Shown here one piece after another: positions 44,557 through 57,600 of a DNA stretch of 64,000 nucleotides. Position numbers and translations under genes: made by a program. The stretch comes from Gongronella butleri (Eukaryota; Mucoromycota; Mucoromycetes; Mucorales; Cunninghamellaceae). The DNA lies in assembly GCA_025201375.1 (NCBI GenBank), contig JAIWZP010000006.1, positions 434,001 to 498,000 on the forward strand, written 5' to 3'. Below the pieces are notes generated by a model, which had not been told where the DNA came from, did not search any database, and saw nothing but the letters and a program-made list of their open reading frames with translations. Every line of letters begins with the position of its first letter. Position 1 is the first letter of the stretch.

Positions 44557-47500
44557 ATGTCCACCACCGAGTCGCATACGAGTGACCCAGCGTGGTCCGA
44601 GTATGTGCAACACGATGTGGTCGCTTCCATCACCACCTCCAAGGTCTCGGAGCGGCTCGACTTTTTGCACAACTCGCTTTTGCGCCGTCTCAAGCGCCGA
44701 GGTACTAGAGGCGACAAGACGACGACACGCTCGCGACTCACTCTTTCTCTTGCGCGCTTTCTTGCTTGTAGACATGAACGACGACGTGCTCCCAGTCCTC
44801 CTTGGTCTGCTGAAGCTTACGTACACGCGCTATCAAGACCGTGCGTCGCGCCACGCCATCCTCGACATTTTTGCCGAGTTGAACGCCTCGCACGGCCTCG
44901 TGTTCCAGAAACTCTTTGTCCCTGTGGTCATTCGCGAGGCTGAGAAGGCGTGCAAGCCATCTACACCTGAAGGGTAAGGTCATGGGAGGCTTTAAAGGGA
45001 AAATGAAATCTCATCGCGCCTTTTTTTTAAAAAAAAAAAGGGGCTATGCAACACCTGGTGCAGATCGACTTGTGCTTCTCACTTGGCTGAATCGCCTCAC
45101 AGGCTACGTGCTCGATGCCAGCAACGACGATGTCATCAAGGTGCTGCTTCCTCGCGCCATTGACGCGCAAGCGCTGCTTTTGTTGTCGCTTGCCGATGGT
45201 GCCAAAGCGAGCATCTATAAGAGTGGCCTCTCTGATATCCGCCGCACGTTCCGCAATCACGCCTCCAGCATCCCTCGCTTGCTCGATACGGCCCTTGTCA
45301 GCCCACAGGCGACCGTGCATGGCAATGGCATTATTATTGGCACGCTCATCGATGTTTGTCTGCATCTGAAGAACGCCGACGGCAAAGCGATGTATTTGGA
45401 CGACAAGGCGCCCGTCTTGCGCGATTATTACGTGAAACACGTCATTTCGGCCAAAACGCGCGTCCGCCCATCCGCTTTACGCGCCCTGGACAGCCTTGTC
45501 CATACTTTTGTCGATGCCGAGTATTTTGAAACGCAATTCGTTCCTGTCCTGGAGAAAATGATGCTGCGCTCTCCCGAGGTCGTTCTTTCTTGTAAGGAAA
45601 AAAAAAAAGTAGCAAAACATGAGTTTTTACGTTTTTTTTTTTTATTTCTCGTAGCCTTGTCAGTGACAGTTCAGGCGCTTTCGTTCGACCCATCGACTGT
45701 GTGCGCCAACAAGCTTGCTGAGCCTCTGACGAAACAATTTTGCTCGACTGCGGCACCTGTGCGTGCTGGCGCTCTCTCTTTATGGCAACAAGTGTGCGCC
45801 GTGTGTCACGATAGCCAAAGTTTATCCGCCATGGCAGCTGCCATCATCAAGGTTCTCAAACAAGGCAAATTGACGTCTCCCGAGCATCGCATCACTGCCT
45901 ATCAAGCAATGGCCAGCATGGCTTTGTGCAACGACAGCCAAGTATGCTCGCAGATCCTTCTTGAAGGCTATTTCCCCATGATTGCCGCCAAGGAGCCCAA
46001 TGAGCCTGCTCTCGTTCATGCCATTCAAGGCGCCGGCAAACATATTGCTGTTCTTTTTAGCCAAGATGATACATCGTCGTCTGCCACCGCCATTGACACA
46101 CTTGTCAAGACCACGACGGCGGGTCTTGCTTCGGCCAAGCCCGCTATTCGCGCTCAATGGGCCAACATCATCGGCCACATCTATTGGCAGCACAAGGAGC
46201 CCAATGCCGCACTTGCCGATCACGTCAACCGCTATTTGGACGCGCTTTTTGCCCAGGCCAGCAAGATTGCCGCCAAGCCCACCGCGTTGAAAGATAGCCC
46301 ATTGGAAGGCTATGTACTTGTCGCGCTGCTCACGGGCCGCATCACCGCCACGTGGCCTTCTGTTCCCGAGCAAACGTCTCAATGGATTGCAAAGAACAAG
46401 TATCCGGCCTCCATCGTCGGTGCGGTTGATTCGGGCAGCTTTTTGACTCTGGATCGTGTCTTTACCAAGGCCGTGGCTTCAGAGGAAGGCACGTGGCTGA
46501 CACATGCGCTTGCCAGCACTTTGGAGCACATGGATGGGTTGACCGCCGACGCGTCGCGTTTGCTTGGACAAGCGCTGATCTGGACAATGGTGCACCACCC
46601 CGTGTATCAAGTACGCCAACTTGCCTATGAATCCATCGCTTCTTTGAGCTCCAGCTGCCCTGAAAAGCTTGCGCAAGCCATGACGACGTCTCTCACCGAA
46701 TGGCTGCTGAATACAGAGCAAAACACCAAAGCGACCGTCCCTGTCGTTGCTGCCGCGAATGCATCGACGGAAATCACCGCCAAACGCCTCGCATCGTTGC
46801 TCTATGCTATCTGCAGCTTCCGCGACTTGCCAGACGCCACCAAGGCACCCATCCTGGTCGATCTTATTATCTTGGCGCATCATCAGGCCATTGGTAGGCT
46901 CCATCTGCAAGCAAAAAAAAAAAAAAAAAGGAGGCATGTCTCATTTCTTTTTTCTTTTTTCTTTTTAGGATCGCAAGCTGATCAAAATAATTGGATCTCA
47001 TTGATTCAGCGCGCTGGGATCAACCCTGGCTCTCTTGTTCGCGATTATGCACCTCGCATCAAGCAATTGATTCAAGACGTCTTATGCCACAAGAATGTCA
47101 AGGTAAAAAGAGCCTTATTTTTCTCTTTTTGAGACATTTTCTGATGCATCTTTCCTTTTTTCTTTTTACTAGTCGCAAGCGTTTTACAGGGCCGGCCTCG
47201 ATGCCATTGCCACGCTGTCTTTTATTGACCCCACCATTGTTCCCGAGTTCTTTGATCGTGTTTCTGACCTTACTCCTGCACTCTTGGATGGCATCTCTGA
47301 TTTCGAGTACAACGTGTGGATGACGCCTTCTGATGTCGCCTTTGTCGATGGTACAAAAAAAAAAAAAAGAGAGAGAGAGAGAGAGAGAAATACAATTAAA
47401 TGCCTTTTGCACCATTACTAATCTTTTTCTTTTTCTTTTTTAGTTACTAAAAAGGACGGCCAGGCTACCAGCAAGGGCCGCCGCACAAAGGACCAGGAAT

Positions 47501-50500
47501 GGGAAGAGCAAGTGCGCGCTGAGCTCGCTGCCAAGAAGAATCAGACTCGTAAATTGACCAAAGAGGAGCAAATCGCGGTCAATGCCCAATTGAAAAAGGA
47601 GGCGATTATTCGTGACAAGGTCCAGACGACCTACACCAAGCTGGAGCTTGGCCTCGACGTCCTTGACGCGCTGATTCCCACATCCAATGTCGAGTGGAAC
47701 CAAGAGACGCGTCGTTTGCTGCAAAGCGCGCTTGCCATCCTGCTTTCGTTGGCTAAGGCTAATGCTGGCATTTTGGTGCAAGAGCAGCTTCTCCGCACGC
47801 ACCTTCACTTGGCCCGTGCGCTGCAGGGCGACATTGACTCGGCTCTATGCGATGCCATTGTTCTTGCCACCTTGCGAGCTCATGGCGTTCAATACCTGCC
47901 AAGCCAATGGCTCGAGGAGCCCTTGCCCGATCTTGTCGCGCGTGTCGTCTATCGCCTGCGCTACCAAACAGAGTCCAAGGCACTGTGCGCGTCAGCTTTT
48001 GCCATCTGTTTCCCTGTGCTCGAGCAAGTCATCAAGCAAGGCGGCATTGTCGATGCCAAGTCCAAAGAAGCCTCCAGCCTGGAACAAGTGACTCTGGCGC
48101 TCGACATCATCAGCTTCCACGCGTCCCTGGCCAATTCCGACTTGATGCCCCGTCAAGACATCATCGAGGCGCTGTTGTACGTCATTCGCGATTATCCCGG
48201 CCTTGCCAAATCTGCCAAATCGTCTCTGCTCGAAGCCTGTACCGCCATGGAGACCACCACTATTCACGAGCATGAATTCAAGGTGCTATTGCAAGGACTA
48301 CTTTCTGAAGAGGCTGCCGTGCGTCATGCTGCCCTGCAGGGCCTCGAGGTAAGCACTTTCTTTTTTTTTTTTTTTACTTTTTTTTTCTCATTTTTTTTTT
48401 GAAAAAAAGATCTTTGATCTGTCGGACATGGAATACTCTTCTGAGCTTTGGCTTGCTTGTCACGACGATGAAAATGACACCAATGCGGAATTAGCTCTGA
48501 ATCTGTGGGATGACAATGAAATGATTGTTGATCAAGATCAATTCCGCAGCCAATTCCTCGATTACATCACCAGCACGAGCGATTTTGTGCGCACCGCCGG
48601 TGCAAGCGCTTTAGCCGAGGCTATTGCCATGTATCCTGCGTCTGTGACCAATGTGCTCGATTCCATTTATCGCATCTACAAGGACAAGGCCTCGTCGCTG
48701 GAGCCCGAGTACGACAAGTTTGGTATGATCATCCCAGAGACGCTTAATCGCCAGGATCCTTGGCACGCGCGCAGTGGCCTTGCCGTTGCCCTCAAGCAAT
48801 GCGCCCCTCATATCCAGGTGGACAATGCGCTGGCCGTGCTTCAATTCCTGATCCACGATCTTGCTCTCGGAGACCGCGATGAAACCGTGCGCAAGCAGAT
48901 GCTTGAGGCCGGTCTCGCCATGGTCAATACGTACGGCAAGGAGCACCCGCAATTGCTGCACGTTTTCGAGAGCTATTTAGACAAAACACCTACCGACTTG
49001 GATCGCGACACACTCGATTATATTCGCCAATCGGTCGTCATCTTGTACGGCGCGTCTGCGAGCTACCTTGCCATTGGGGATCCCAAGATTCGTGCTGCTG
49101 TTGACAAGCTCATTGAAACCCTCGACACGCCGTCCGAGGTTGTACAAAGCTCTGTGGCCGACTGCCTGCCGCCTCTTATCAAGATGATCAAGGAAGAGGT
49201 CCCCAGCATTGTGGACTCGCTCATGAACAAGCTTTTCCAAGGCGAAAAATACGCGTCGCGTCGTGGTGCCGCGTATGGTCTTGCTGGTGTTGTCAAGGGT
49301 CGCGGTATCACTGCTCTCAAGGAATGCAACATCATGCAGACTCTCAAGGACGCTGTCGACAACAAGCGCAGTTACCAATTCCGCCAAGGTGCACTCTTTG
49401 CCTTTGAAACGCTATCCGGCACCCTTGGACGCCTGTTTGAGCCTTATGTGTCGCATATCATCCCGCTCCTCCTCATCTGTTTCAGTGATTCGAATGCCGA
49501 TGTCCGTGAAGCCAGTGCTGACACGGGTCGCATGATCATGAGCAAGATCAGCGGTCATTGTGTCAAGCTCATTCTGCCTTCCATCCTCGAGGGTCTGGAT
49601 GAGCGTCAATGGCGCACGAAAAAGGCCTCGGTCGAGCTCCTTGGCGCCATGGCCTATTGTGCGCCCAAGCAGCTGTCTGTCTCGTTGCCAAACATCATTC
49701 CGCGCATTACAGAAGTGTTGGCCGATACGCATGCTCAAGTCCAAACCGCTGCCAATCGCTCGCTCCAAATGTTTGGTGACGTGATTAGCAACCCCGAGAT
49801 TCAGCAATTGGTGCCGGATTTGCTGCAGGCACTGAGCGATCCCAACAAAAAGACCATGATCGCTTTGAAAAAGCTGTTGCAAACGTCATTTGTCCATTAT
49901 ATTGATTCGCCCTCGCTTGCCATCGTCATGCCCATCCTGGAACGCGGTCTGCGCGAGCGTGGTACTGAAATCAAGACCAAGTCGGCACAAATTGTCGGCA
50001 ACATGGCGACATTGACGGATGAAAAGGATTTGGTGCCGTATCTTACCATGATTTTGCCGTGCGTCAAGGAAGTGCTTATGGATCCTGTGCCAGAAGCTCG
50101 CGGCACAGCTGCCAAGGCGCTCGGCGGCCTCGTTGAGAAGCTCGGAGAGGACAATTTCCCCAATTTGGTGATTGAACTCTTGGACACGCTCAAGGCCGAG
50201 GCTGGTGGTGTTGACCGCCAAGGCGCGGCGCAAGGTCTTGCCGAGGTGCTTGCCGGCCTTGGTCTCGATCGTCTCGAGACCCTTTTGCCCGACATCATTG
50301 CCAATGCTGACAGCCCGCGCCCCTATGTGCGTGAAGGCTTCATTTCGCTTCTCGTGTATCTCCCCGCCACTTATGGCCCTCGCTTCCAACCCTATATTGG
50401 TCGCATCATCCCTCCCATCCTCATTGGTCTCGCCGATGAGTCCGAGTACGTCCGTGATGCCTCGCTGCGCGCCGGTCGCATGATTGTCAAGAATTACGCA

Positions 50501-52680
50501 ACCAAGGCCGTCGATCTCCTCTTGCCAGAGCTCGAAAAGGGCATCTTTGATCACAATTGGCGCATTCGCCAGAGCTCCGTCCAGCTCGTCAGTGATCTTC
50601 TCTTCCGCATTACCGGCACGAGCAATCCCAACAAGTCCTCGCAAGCTTTGGGCAATGCCACCATGGTCGACGAGGAAGATGCCGACGACGCCTCGCCCGA
50701 TGATCATCACGGCGACAAGCGCAAGCATCAATTGCGCGATGTCCTGGGCAAGGATCGCAGCGATCGCATCTTGTCGGCACTCTATATTGTGCGCCGCGAT
50801 ACATCTGGTTTGGTGCGCCAGGCTTCTTTGCAAGTCTGGAAGGCCCTCGTGTCCAACACGCCTCGCACGGTGCGTGACATTTTGCCTACGATGATGTCCA
50901 TGGTCATCCAGTTGCTCGCCTCCACCGACGAAGCAGACTTTGACAAGCGCAACGTTGCTGCGCGCACCGTCAGTGACTTGGTTGCTAAGCTTGGTGAGCG
51001 TGTCCTGCCCGACATTTTGCCCATTCTGCAGAATGGCATGGCATCCGACGACCCCGCCACCCGCCAGGGCGTCACCGTCGCCTATAGCGAGGTCATTGCC
51101 ACCGCCGATCGTGAGCAAGTGTTGGACTTTATCGATCAAATTGGTCCTGCCATTAGAGAAGCTCTGTGCGACCCGTCTGACGAGGTCCGCGGTGCTGCTG
51201 CTCAAGGTAAAGAAAAGAAGAAAAAAATGCGAGAATCACTCTAGTAACCACTTTTTTTTTTTCCTCAAATTTGTAGCCTTTGATACGCTCCATCAATGCG
51301 TCGGCTCCAAGGCCATTGACGACATTTTGCCATTCCTGCTCAACCAATTGCAAGCCAAGACCGACACGTCAACGTACGCATTGTCGGCGCTCAAGGAGAT
51401 CATGACTGTGCGCTCCAACGTGGTTTTCCCTGTTTTGATCCCCACATTGATTGCCGTGCCCATTTCCGCATTCAATGCGGGCGCCCTCGCGTCCTTGGTG
51501 ACGGTGGCCGGCCCCGCTCTCAATCGACGCCTGTCTTCGATCTTGGACGCGCTCATTTCGTCGTGTGTGCTGACCAAGGACGATGAGCAGACACAAGTGC
51601 AACTCAAAAACACCATTGGTGCCCTGGTCGTGTCCATTGACGACGAGGACGGCTTGGCCATCTTTATGGGTGCGCTCGCGCAAGAAGTGCGCAACGACCA
51701 GCCAGCTCGTCGCGCCGTTGCTTGTGATATTGTCGCCAGTTTCTTCAAGGAGAGCGAATTGGATGCCACCGAATATGTTGGCGATTGGATCTCGACGTTG
51801 ATTATGCTGCTCAACGACCACGATATGGCCGTGGTGCAGGCCGCCTGGACCGCCGTGTCGAACGTTGTCGCGTCGCTCAGCAAGGATGAATACGAAGAAT
51901 ACGTGCCTCTCACGCGCCGCGCCGTCGAAGTCATGTCCGCTCCCGGCACGGACGTCCGCGGCTTCTGCCTCATACCAAAGGGTCTCAGCGCCATCCTGCC
52001 CATCTTTTTGCATAGTCTTATGTACGGCTCCGTCGAAGCGCGCGAGCAGAGCGCATTGGCCATTGGTGATCTGATTGAACGCACGGCTCCCGACGCCCTC
52101 AAACCCTTTGTCACGCAAATCACCGGCCCTCTCATCCGTATCGTCGGCGATCGCTATCCCACAAAGGTCAAGTCAAGCATCCTTCAGACTCTCAGGTAAA
52201 AAAAAAAAAAAAAAAAAATGAAAAAAAATGAAAAAAAAACACGAAAATTATGAAAAAAATGAAAAAATATTCGTCCTCACGTGGTTTTGTCTCCCAATTA
52301 GCTTGCTGCTGAACAAGGTGCCTGTCCATGTCAAGCCATTTTTACCCCAGCTGCAGCGCACATTCATCAAATCTCTACAAGAGCCTGAAGAAGAGATTCG
52401 CGATCATGCTGCCGCTGCTTTGTCCATCCTGATACCATTGCAAATGCGCGTCGACCCGCTTGTGACTGAGTTGGTGTCAGGTGTCCGCACGAGCGCGTCA
52501 GATGGCATCAAGCTCTCCATGATCCGGGCCTTGGACAATGTGGTGAACAAGGTCGGCAGCAAAATCAATGACGTCTCAAAGAACAGTATAGACTCGGTCA
52601 TCGTTGATGGCCAAGGCAGCGAGGATCCGCAAGTCCAAGAAGCTGCCGAGCATCTCCAGTCATCTATTGCCAATTTGTAA
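44557..52680 (+). CDS. GCN1: GCN1, ribosome-associated activator of the GCN2 stress kinase
   Basis: It senses stalled or collided ribosomes and passes the signal to Gcn2 in amino-acid starvation. Exons: 44557-44701, 44772-44973, 45041-45591, 45655-46893, 46969-47102, 47173-47350, 47444-48348, 48410-51206, 51277-52195, 52302-52680; 2482 residues (yeast about 2670). It is built of HEAT repeats throughout. A charged linker (KEEQIAVNAQLKKEAIIRDKV) is typical of the family. The central eEF3-like block is in exon 8 (YASRRGAAYGLAGVVKG, DANADVREASADTGRMI-like, PYVREGFISLLVYLP). The Gcn2 RWD-binding region lies near the exon 8/9 boundary (DEVRGAAAQ-AFDTLHQCVG). Intron 6 holds a (GA)n run. An AATAAA lies just after the stop. 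Confidence 0.96.
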
Positions 52681-52832
52681 TTGAATAAAAATCACGATTG
52701 CCACTTTTATTTTACCTTTGGGTCCCAGAACCACTCTTACAACAGTTGGAAAAAAAAAAAAAAAAAGTTAGAAACACAATCACACTGATGAAAATTCTCG
52801 TATGGTCGGCGGTGTGTTTTTGAACTTTGGCT
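52681..52832. other. GCN1 3' flank
   Basis: AATAAA at 52683-52688, then A-rich sequence. No gene. Confidence 0.5.
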
Positions 52833-52982
52833 TCATTCGACACGAACTTCTTTGCGACGCTGCTGACGACGAATCAATGGCGCAATGATCGCGCACGCAC
52901 GCGTACAATTGGCGACTTGATCACTACGCATAATGTGCGCACCGTCAGATCCATCCACCCAGGCACATGGCCATTTGGGGGG
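52833..52982 (-). CDS. Orphan terminal exon of an unknown gene
   Basis: On the minus strand, directly after a good acceptor (CCTTTAG at 52989-52983), 49 sense codons read PPKWPCAWVDGSDGAHIMR, then SDQVANCTRACAIIAPLIR and RQQRRKEVRVE, then TGA. Cys, Trp and the basic tail look like real protein. No convincing upstream exon is found before the next minus-strand frame ends at 53179. Splicing from that frame would need a poor donor (AAG|GTCATT near 53216) and a 230-bp intron. Function unknown; it may be a remnant. Confidence 0.35.
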   Translation of the reverse strand, partial: PPKWPCAWVDGSDGAHIMRSDQVANCTRACAIIAPLIRRQQRRKEVRVE

Positions 52983-53178
52983 CTAAAGGACGTCAAAAGA
53001 CGTGTCGCAACAGCAAGTGCTGACTTGTCGGCGCTTGAACCCGCGCCAGAAAAAGAGGAAGAAATAAAAAACAGCGGGGCCCTGCGCCTTTTTTCTCTTT
53101 TCCCCCTGGTCCCCTCATTTCCCAAAAGTTGTTGTGTAGCTCATTCTTTATTTTTCGTTACTCGATAATATACGCTGT

Positions 53179-53561
53179 TCATGGACTGTGAGTTTTGTAA
53201 TTGCCGAATAGGCCAATGACCTTCCCCTGCGTGTAACTATCCTTCCAGGACACGGGGTGTGTCTCGTCTGCCACATCGAGCTTCAGCTTTACAAATGTCC
53301 AGTTGGCCTGCGCGCTGGCCGTCGATTGGCTCGCGCCTGTTGTTGCCTGGCTCGCGCCTGCGAGCGGGGGAGACGGCGTGTTCCGAGGGTATTTGTTGGA
53401 ATAAGTGGAAGTGACGCGCAGGATTGTATCGATTATCTCGTTGGCGAGTGGGTCGGCGTCGCCCAAGTGTATGCGCAATTCCAGCAACTATTTGTTTCGG
53501 CACACACGTGCTGCAAGTCTCTCACCGCGTGCTCATAATTTGCAATCGTGGTGCGATGATC
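53179..53561 (-). pseudogene. Fragment of an unknown gene, 5' end missing or frameshifted
   Basis: Codons 53487-53179 (minus) encode a coherent segment: LLELRIHLGDADPLANEII, then a Thr/Ser/Ala/Gln linker, then NWTFVKLKLDVADETHPVSW and a stop. Immediately upstream, 53561-53526 reads DHRTTIANYEHA after an acceptor-like TAG. The two can only be joined by a 38-bp intron, shorter than any other here. Alternatively VRDLQHVCAETNS is retained and a frameshift is accepted. Further upstream the sequence becomes G-rich repeat and no start codon is found. Either a decayed gene or a gene whose first exons were displaced by repeat DNA. Family not recognised. Confidence 0.4.
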
Positions 53562-54043
53562 CTACTTGATGCTCCTTAGCTTCAAGGCGAGGATGCGTCC
53601 AAACGACCATGCAGGGAGGGCATAGGCGGCCAGGAGGGCGACTAGGCCAAGGTGAAGGCAAAGGCCGTGCTAAAAGAGGCCCACCAAAGGAGGTGCTGGG
53701 GAAAGAGCAAGCGGGTTTATTGGCAAGGAAAAGCAAGAAGGAAAGAAAACGTGTGTTAATCGGAATAAGGGGACAAAGGGAAAGGCTCTAAGGGAAAGGG
53801 GGTTTACAGTGAATCTGTTTGACGATGCAACAAATAGAAGAAAATATCATTTAAAATATTACACAGATCAAAAATCAGGTGATGCAAGTGCTGTTTGTGC
53901 TTGGCATGCTGGTAGCGGTGGGGCTGATTTTCCCTTGGAAATATCTTTTGTGCTGGGATCTTAATTTTATTAATCTCATTATAGCATTTTGTTTGTGTAC
54001 AAATCCAAAAGGATGAGAATCGTATTTCCGGGGCATTAGCTGA

Positions 54044-54116
<73 letters not shown>

Positions 54117-54242
54117 GACTCAAGACACGTCTCACTCACTCGCGTTCGCGGGCGCTTTATAATTGGAGTCTCCGGCGCTCGTCCTCGCAAAAAAATAAAC
54201 TTTTATTTCCAACTGCTTGTATAAAATACGAGGTAATTTCGT
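53562..54242. other. Repeat-like G-rich stretch and a 66-T run
   Basis: 53585-53790 is G-rich with loose gg.caa/ggccaagg units like those at 26560-26775. 54048-54113 is an uninterrupted run of 66 T. No coding sequence is seen. Confidence 0.6.
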
Positions 54243-54338
54243 CGTTTTCGCATTTTCTCGGCACATTTTGCATCTCTGTTGAACGTTTTTGTGCCTTGTT
54301 TTAATTTGGAATCTCTTAAGCGTGTCGTTGCCGAATGG
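54243..54338. repeat. Dispersed single copy of the 1045-1690 repeat unit
   Basis: cgttttcgcattttctcggcaca, then catctct, gaacgttttt and ttaatttggaatctct.a.gcgtgtcgtt, follow the order of the unit at 1400-1520. Identity is about 75 % by eye, in the same orientation. Confidence 0.75.
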
Positions 54339-54605
54339 ACACCAATCCCTACCCCCCTCCAATTTTTGGTAATCCAGGCTTTCCTTGGCCTCTCTCAGCC
54401 GTTTTTGTTCGTTTCGGAGTGAATTCAATGCGGACCTTTGTGCATGCAAGGCCATGTGCTAAACGAAAATCATTATCATCGCAGCAATTGAAACACGAAC
54501 AGGTAAAATAATTTCATTTGAAAGCAGGGAATCAAAATAGAAACAAGGTAAAAGATGACATGGAGAGATATAATGTATGAGATGGGGAACAAAAACAAGG
54601 GGCTT

Positions 54606-57600
54606 TCACCGCAGTTGGCCATTGGCAGACAGCTGACGGATGCTTGCTTTTTTCTTGACGGATTTGTTGGCATAATATTTTATCAAATTGAGCTGGTCTT
54701 GCCGCAGATCGCCGAGGAAGAGATAGATAGTGTCTCCCAGGATTTCTTGGAATTCGACCATGGCCATGACGCCGTTTTTGCGCACTTGAATCAACTCGTG
54801 GTTTAGGCCGCGTATAAGGACTGCTGCGCCTCCCTGCGACATCCACTCCTCGACAATGACGGTGTTGTTGATCAGATGCACCGCCTTTCCAAGGAATAAA
54901 AAGGCAGAAGCAATGGGCACGTGGCGCGTCGTGTCCTCCGGGGGCGATGATGCCGAGAGTAATTGCTGGCCAAGGAACGCCAGGAGTACGTCAAAGATGG
55001 TCTGAGGATCCAAGACGAGCAACAATGCCTCCATGAGATCATCGGCAGCCGCGCTGATCTAAAAGTACAAAAAGAAATCGTCAGCCATCCCCTATTTTTG
55101 CTCCCCCCCCCCTTTTTTTTACCGTGGGATCCGGATCGGCACGCCGGCAAATGGCTTGCTCGATCAAACGCGACTCAAGGCTCCTTCCTTGTTCATCGAG
55201 TTTCCGTTCATAATAGCGCAGCAGGCCAGATTGCGCCGTGACGAGCTGTTGTGCAAGCTCGAGTTGAAGATACCGACAGGATTTGCATGCGGCCACCTGG
55301 TCCAAGAGTGTCTGCATGAGCTCGACGAAATTACCGCCATCCTTGTTGCCCGACTCCCACAGATCGGCGTGTTGCTCATCGGCACCGCCCTGGTCCCAGC
55401 GCTTTTGGATGGGCGACTCTTTGGATAGCCGCATCAACTTCTTGATCAATGACACGTGCTCGTGCTCGTGCTGTGACGCATCCTTGACCTGCACCCATTT
55501 GTCCAGCGTCTGGTATAGCGTGTTTGCGCGACCTTTGCCGTCACTGCGGACATTTCGCGCAAACACCGGATGCACATCCTCTTCATGCTTGATGTGACCC
55601 GAAAAATAAGCAAATGGCGTCTCAACAAGAGGCATTTGCTACCAAAGCAAAGCTCAGGTGGTGAGCCTTGATTTTTTTTTCTTCCTCTCCTTGACATCAT
55701 TCAAATTTCTTACCGTTACTGGTGTTTCTGGGGAATTGAGTCCATTTGTGTCATTTAAAATCGGCAAACTCTGCGATTTGCAAATAATAATAATAATTAG
55801 ACCTAGCCATTCTTTTTTTTTTTTGCATGTGTGTGGGGAGGCGTTACCAAGGGTGCATCGGCGGCTACTGGGTGAATGATGGGCGCGTTCACGTCAACAT
55901 TTGCATGATTTGACGGTGATTCATAGAGCGTGTCATTCAATGGAGCTAACTGGTCATGGATGTCCTGGGTAGGCGGGCTGACGGAGCGCGTCAGGATATC
56001 CGCCTCGGGTAAAGATGACGGCAGCGGTTGTGGTACATCGGGGACCAATGGTTCTGTATCGCGATTTTGCGGCGCATCGTGCACGCTAGTGTCAATAGAA
56101 ATCTCTGTGGGCGGTAGTGGGATTGACACAGGTGGCTCTGAGCGTGCAACTTCCGACAGGGTGATCTCTGGCTGGATGAAAAGCGCATTTGTGGCCAAAG
56201 ACTCGGCATGGAATGACTCTTGGTCGTCGTGAGCGGGATGCAGTATTGGCTCATCTTCCTTTCCGGGCAGATCGTGGTCGCCCATTGGGCCGATGAGTGG
56301 CGTATCTGGTTGGAATTCGGCGGTGGGCGGCGTGTACTTGAGATGGATGCCGAGGACACGGCAGATTTTGGACACGGTGGCGTCGTCGCCGAGCGATTGG
56401 ACGTACATATCAAATAGTTTCTGGTTGACGAGGCGGAGATGGCCTACAAGCGAGACGAGGGGGTCATGCGAGATGGAGCCGGGTGCCGATTTTTGCAATG
56501 CGGGGATGAGAAGCTCGAGGCAGCGGCGCACATTGCTATCGGATTCAAACCACGCCGATGCGACATTAGGGCAGGGACCGAGCAGATCAAGCCAATGGCG
56601 GTGATCGAGTTCCTGGCGGGTGGTAGCATCTTCCTCCAAAAGCCATGCATCCTCATCTTCATCATTGTCGAGGCCAATCATGGAAAGTACAAGCTGGTCC
56701 ATCCACACGAGCCATTGGCGCGTCAATTTGCGCCTGTCCATGGGCTTGAGCTTGATGGCGCCGTAGACACCAGCGAGACCGGTATAGATGCGATCAGCGA
56801 GGGAATGATCGCAGCGCTTGAGGCACCATTGAACACGCGCGAGTGCTTTGTTGGCGCTGCGAAATTTAAGCCAATCGTCCCCTTTTTTATCGTGTGGCGC
56901 TACAGCAGCATCGAGCATCCACCGCGGCACGTGATCGTCAAACGGCACGAGTTTGATAATAATACCAAGGATCACTTCCCACGTTGTCAATTGCTCGTAC
57001 AAAAGTACATTGGTATCGGCTGCCGCAAGAAGTGCACAGACGGCTGCTTGTAGTGCTGCACCGTCCACAGGCCGTGTCTGCTCGTGTCCAATGCTGTCAT
57101 CGATTTGAATGAGATCCATTGGCAGCGGGTACTCGGCCACAAGATCGTAACCCGAGAGTTTGCGAGCCAATGTCTGCAATCCCTCTGTGCGCGTGGCTGG
57201 ATCGTCAGTCTGGAGCATCGAAAGTAGCGTCTGTTTCCTCTTGAGACTGGCCATGGATTTTTTCCTCAACAACCCGGCAGGCACCTTGGATTTGCGTGCG
57301 GTGGGCATGGCACCTGCTGCGCTTGGTTGGCGACCAAGCGATTGTGATGATAGGCCACGCACAGCCGGCGACATGGGCCGCTGCTGCTGCTGTTGCTGTT
57401 GCTGCTGCTGTTGCTTGACTACAGGCGGCGGCAAGGTGGCTGCACGGCGTTGTTTCGTGTCCGATGAAGATGAAATGGTTGGCGATGCCACTGACGCGGA
57501 AAGGAGAGCAAGCGCGGCGGCCTTTGAGGATTCCAAGGGTTTGCGGATGGCGGGCGTCAAATTGCGTAGCAATGTGTCCCCGCGTTCTGGCCAGAAATGC

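Noticed and set aside
49886..51205. 439-codon minus-strand frame
   Set aside because: Antisense shadow of GCN1 exon 8 (HEAT repeats); composition is that of reversed GCN1 codons, with no family features.
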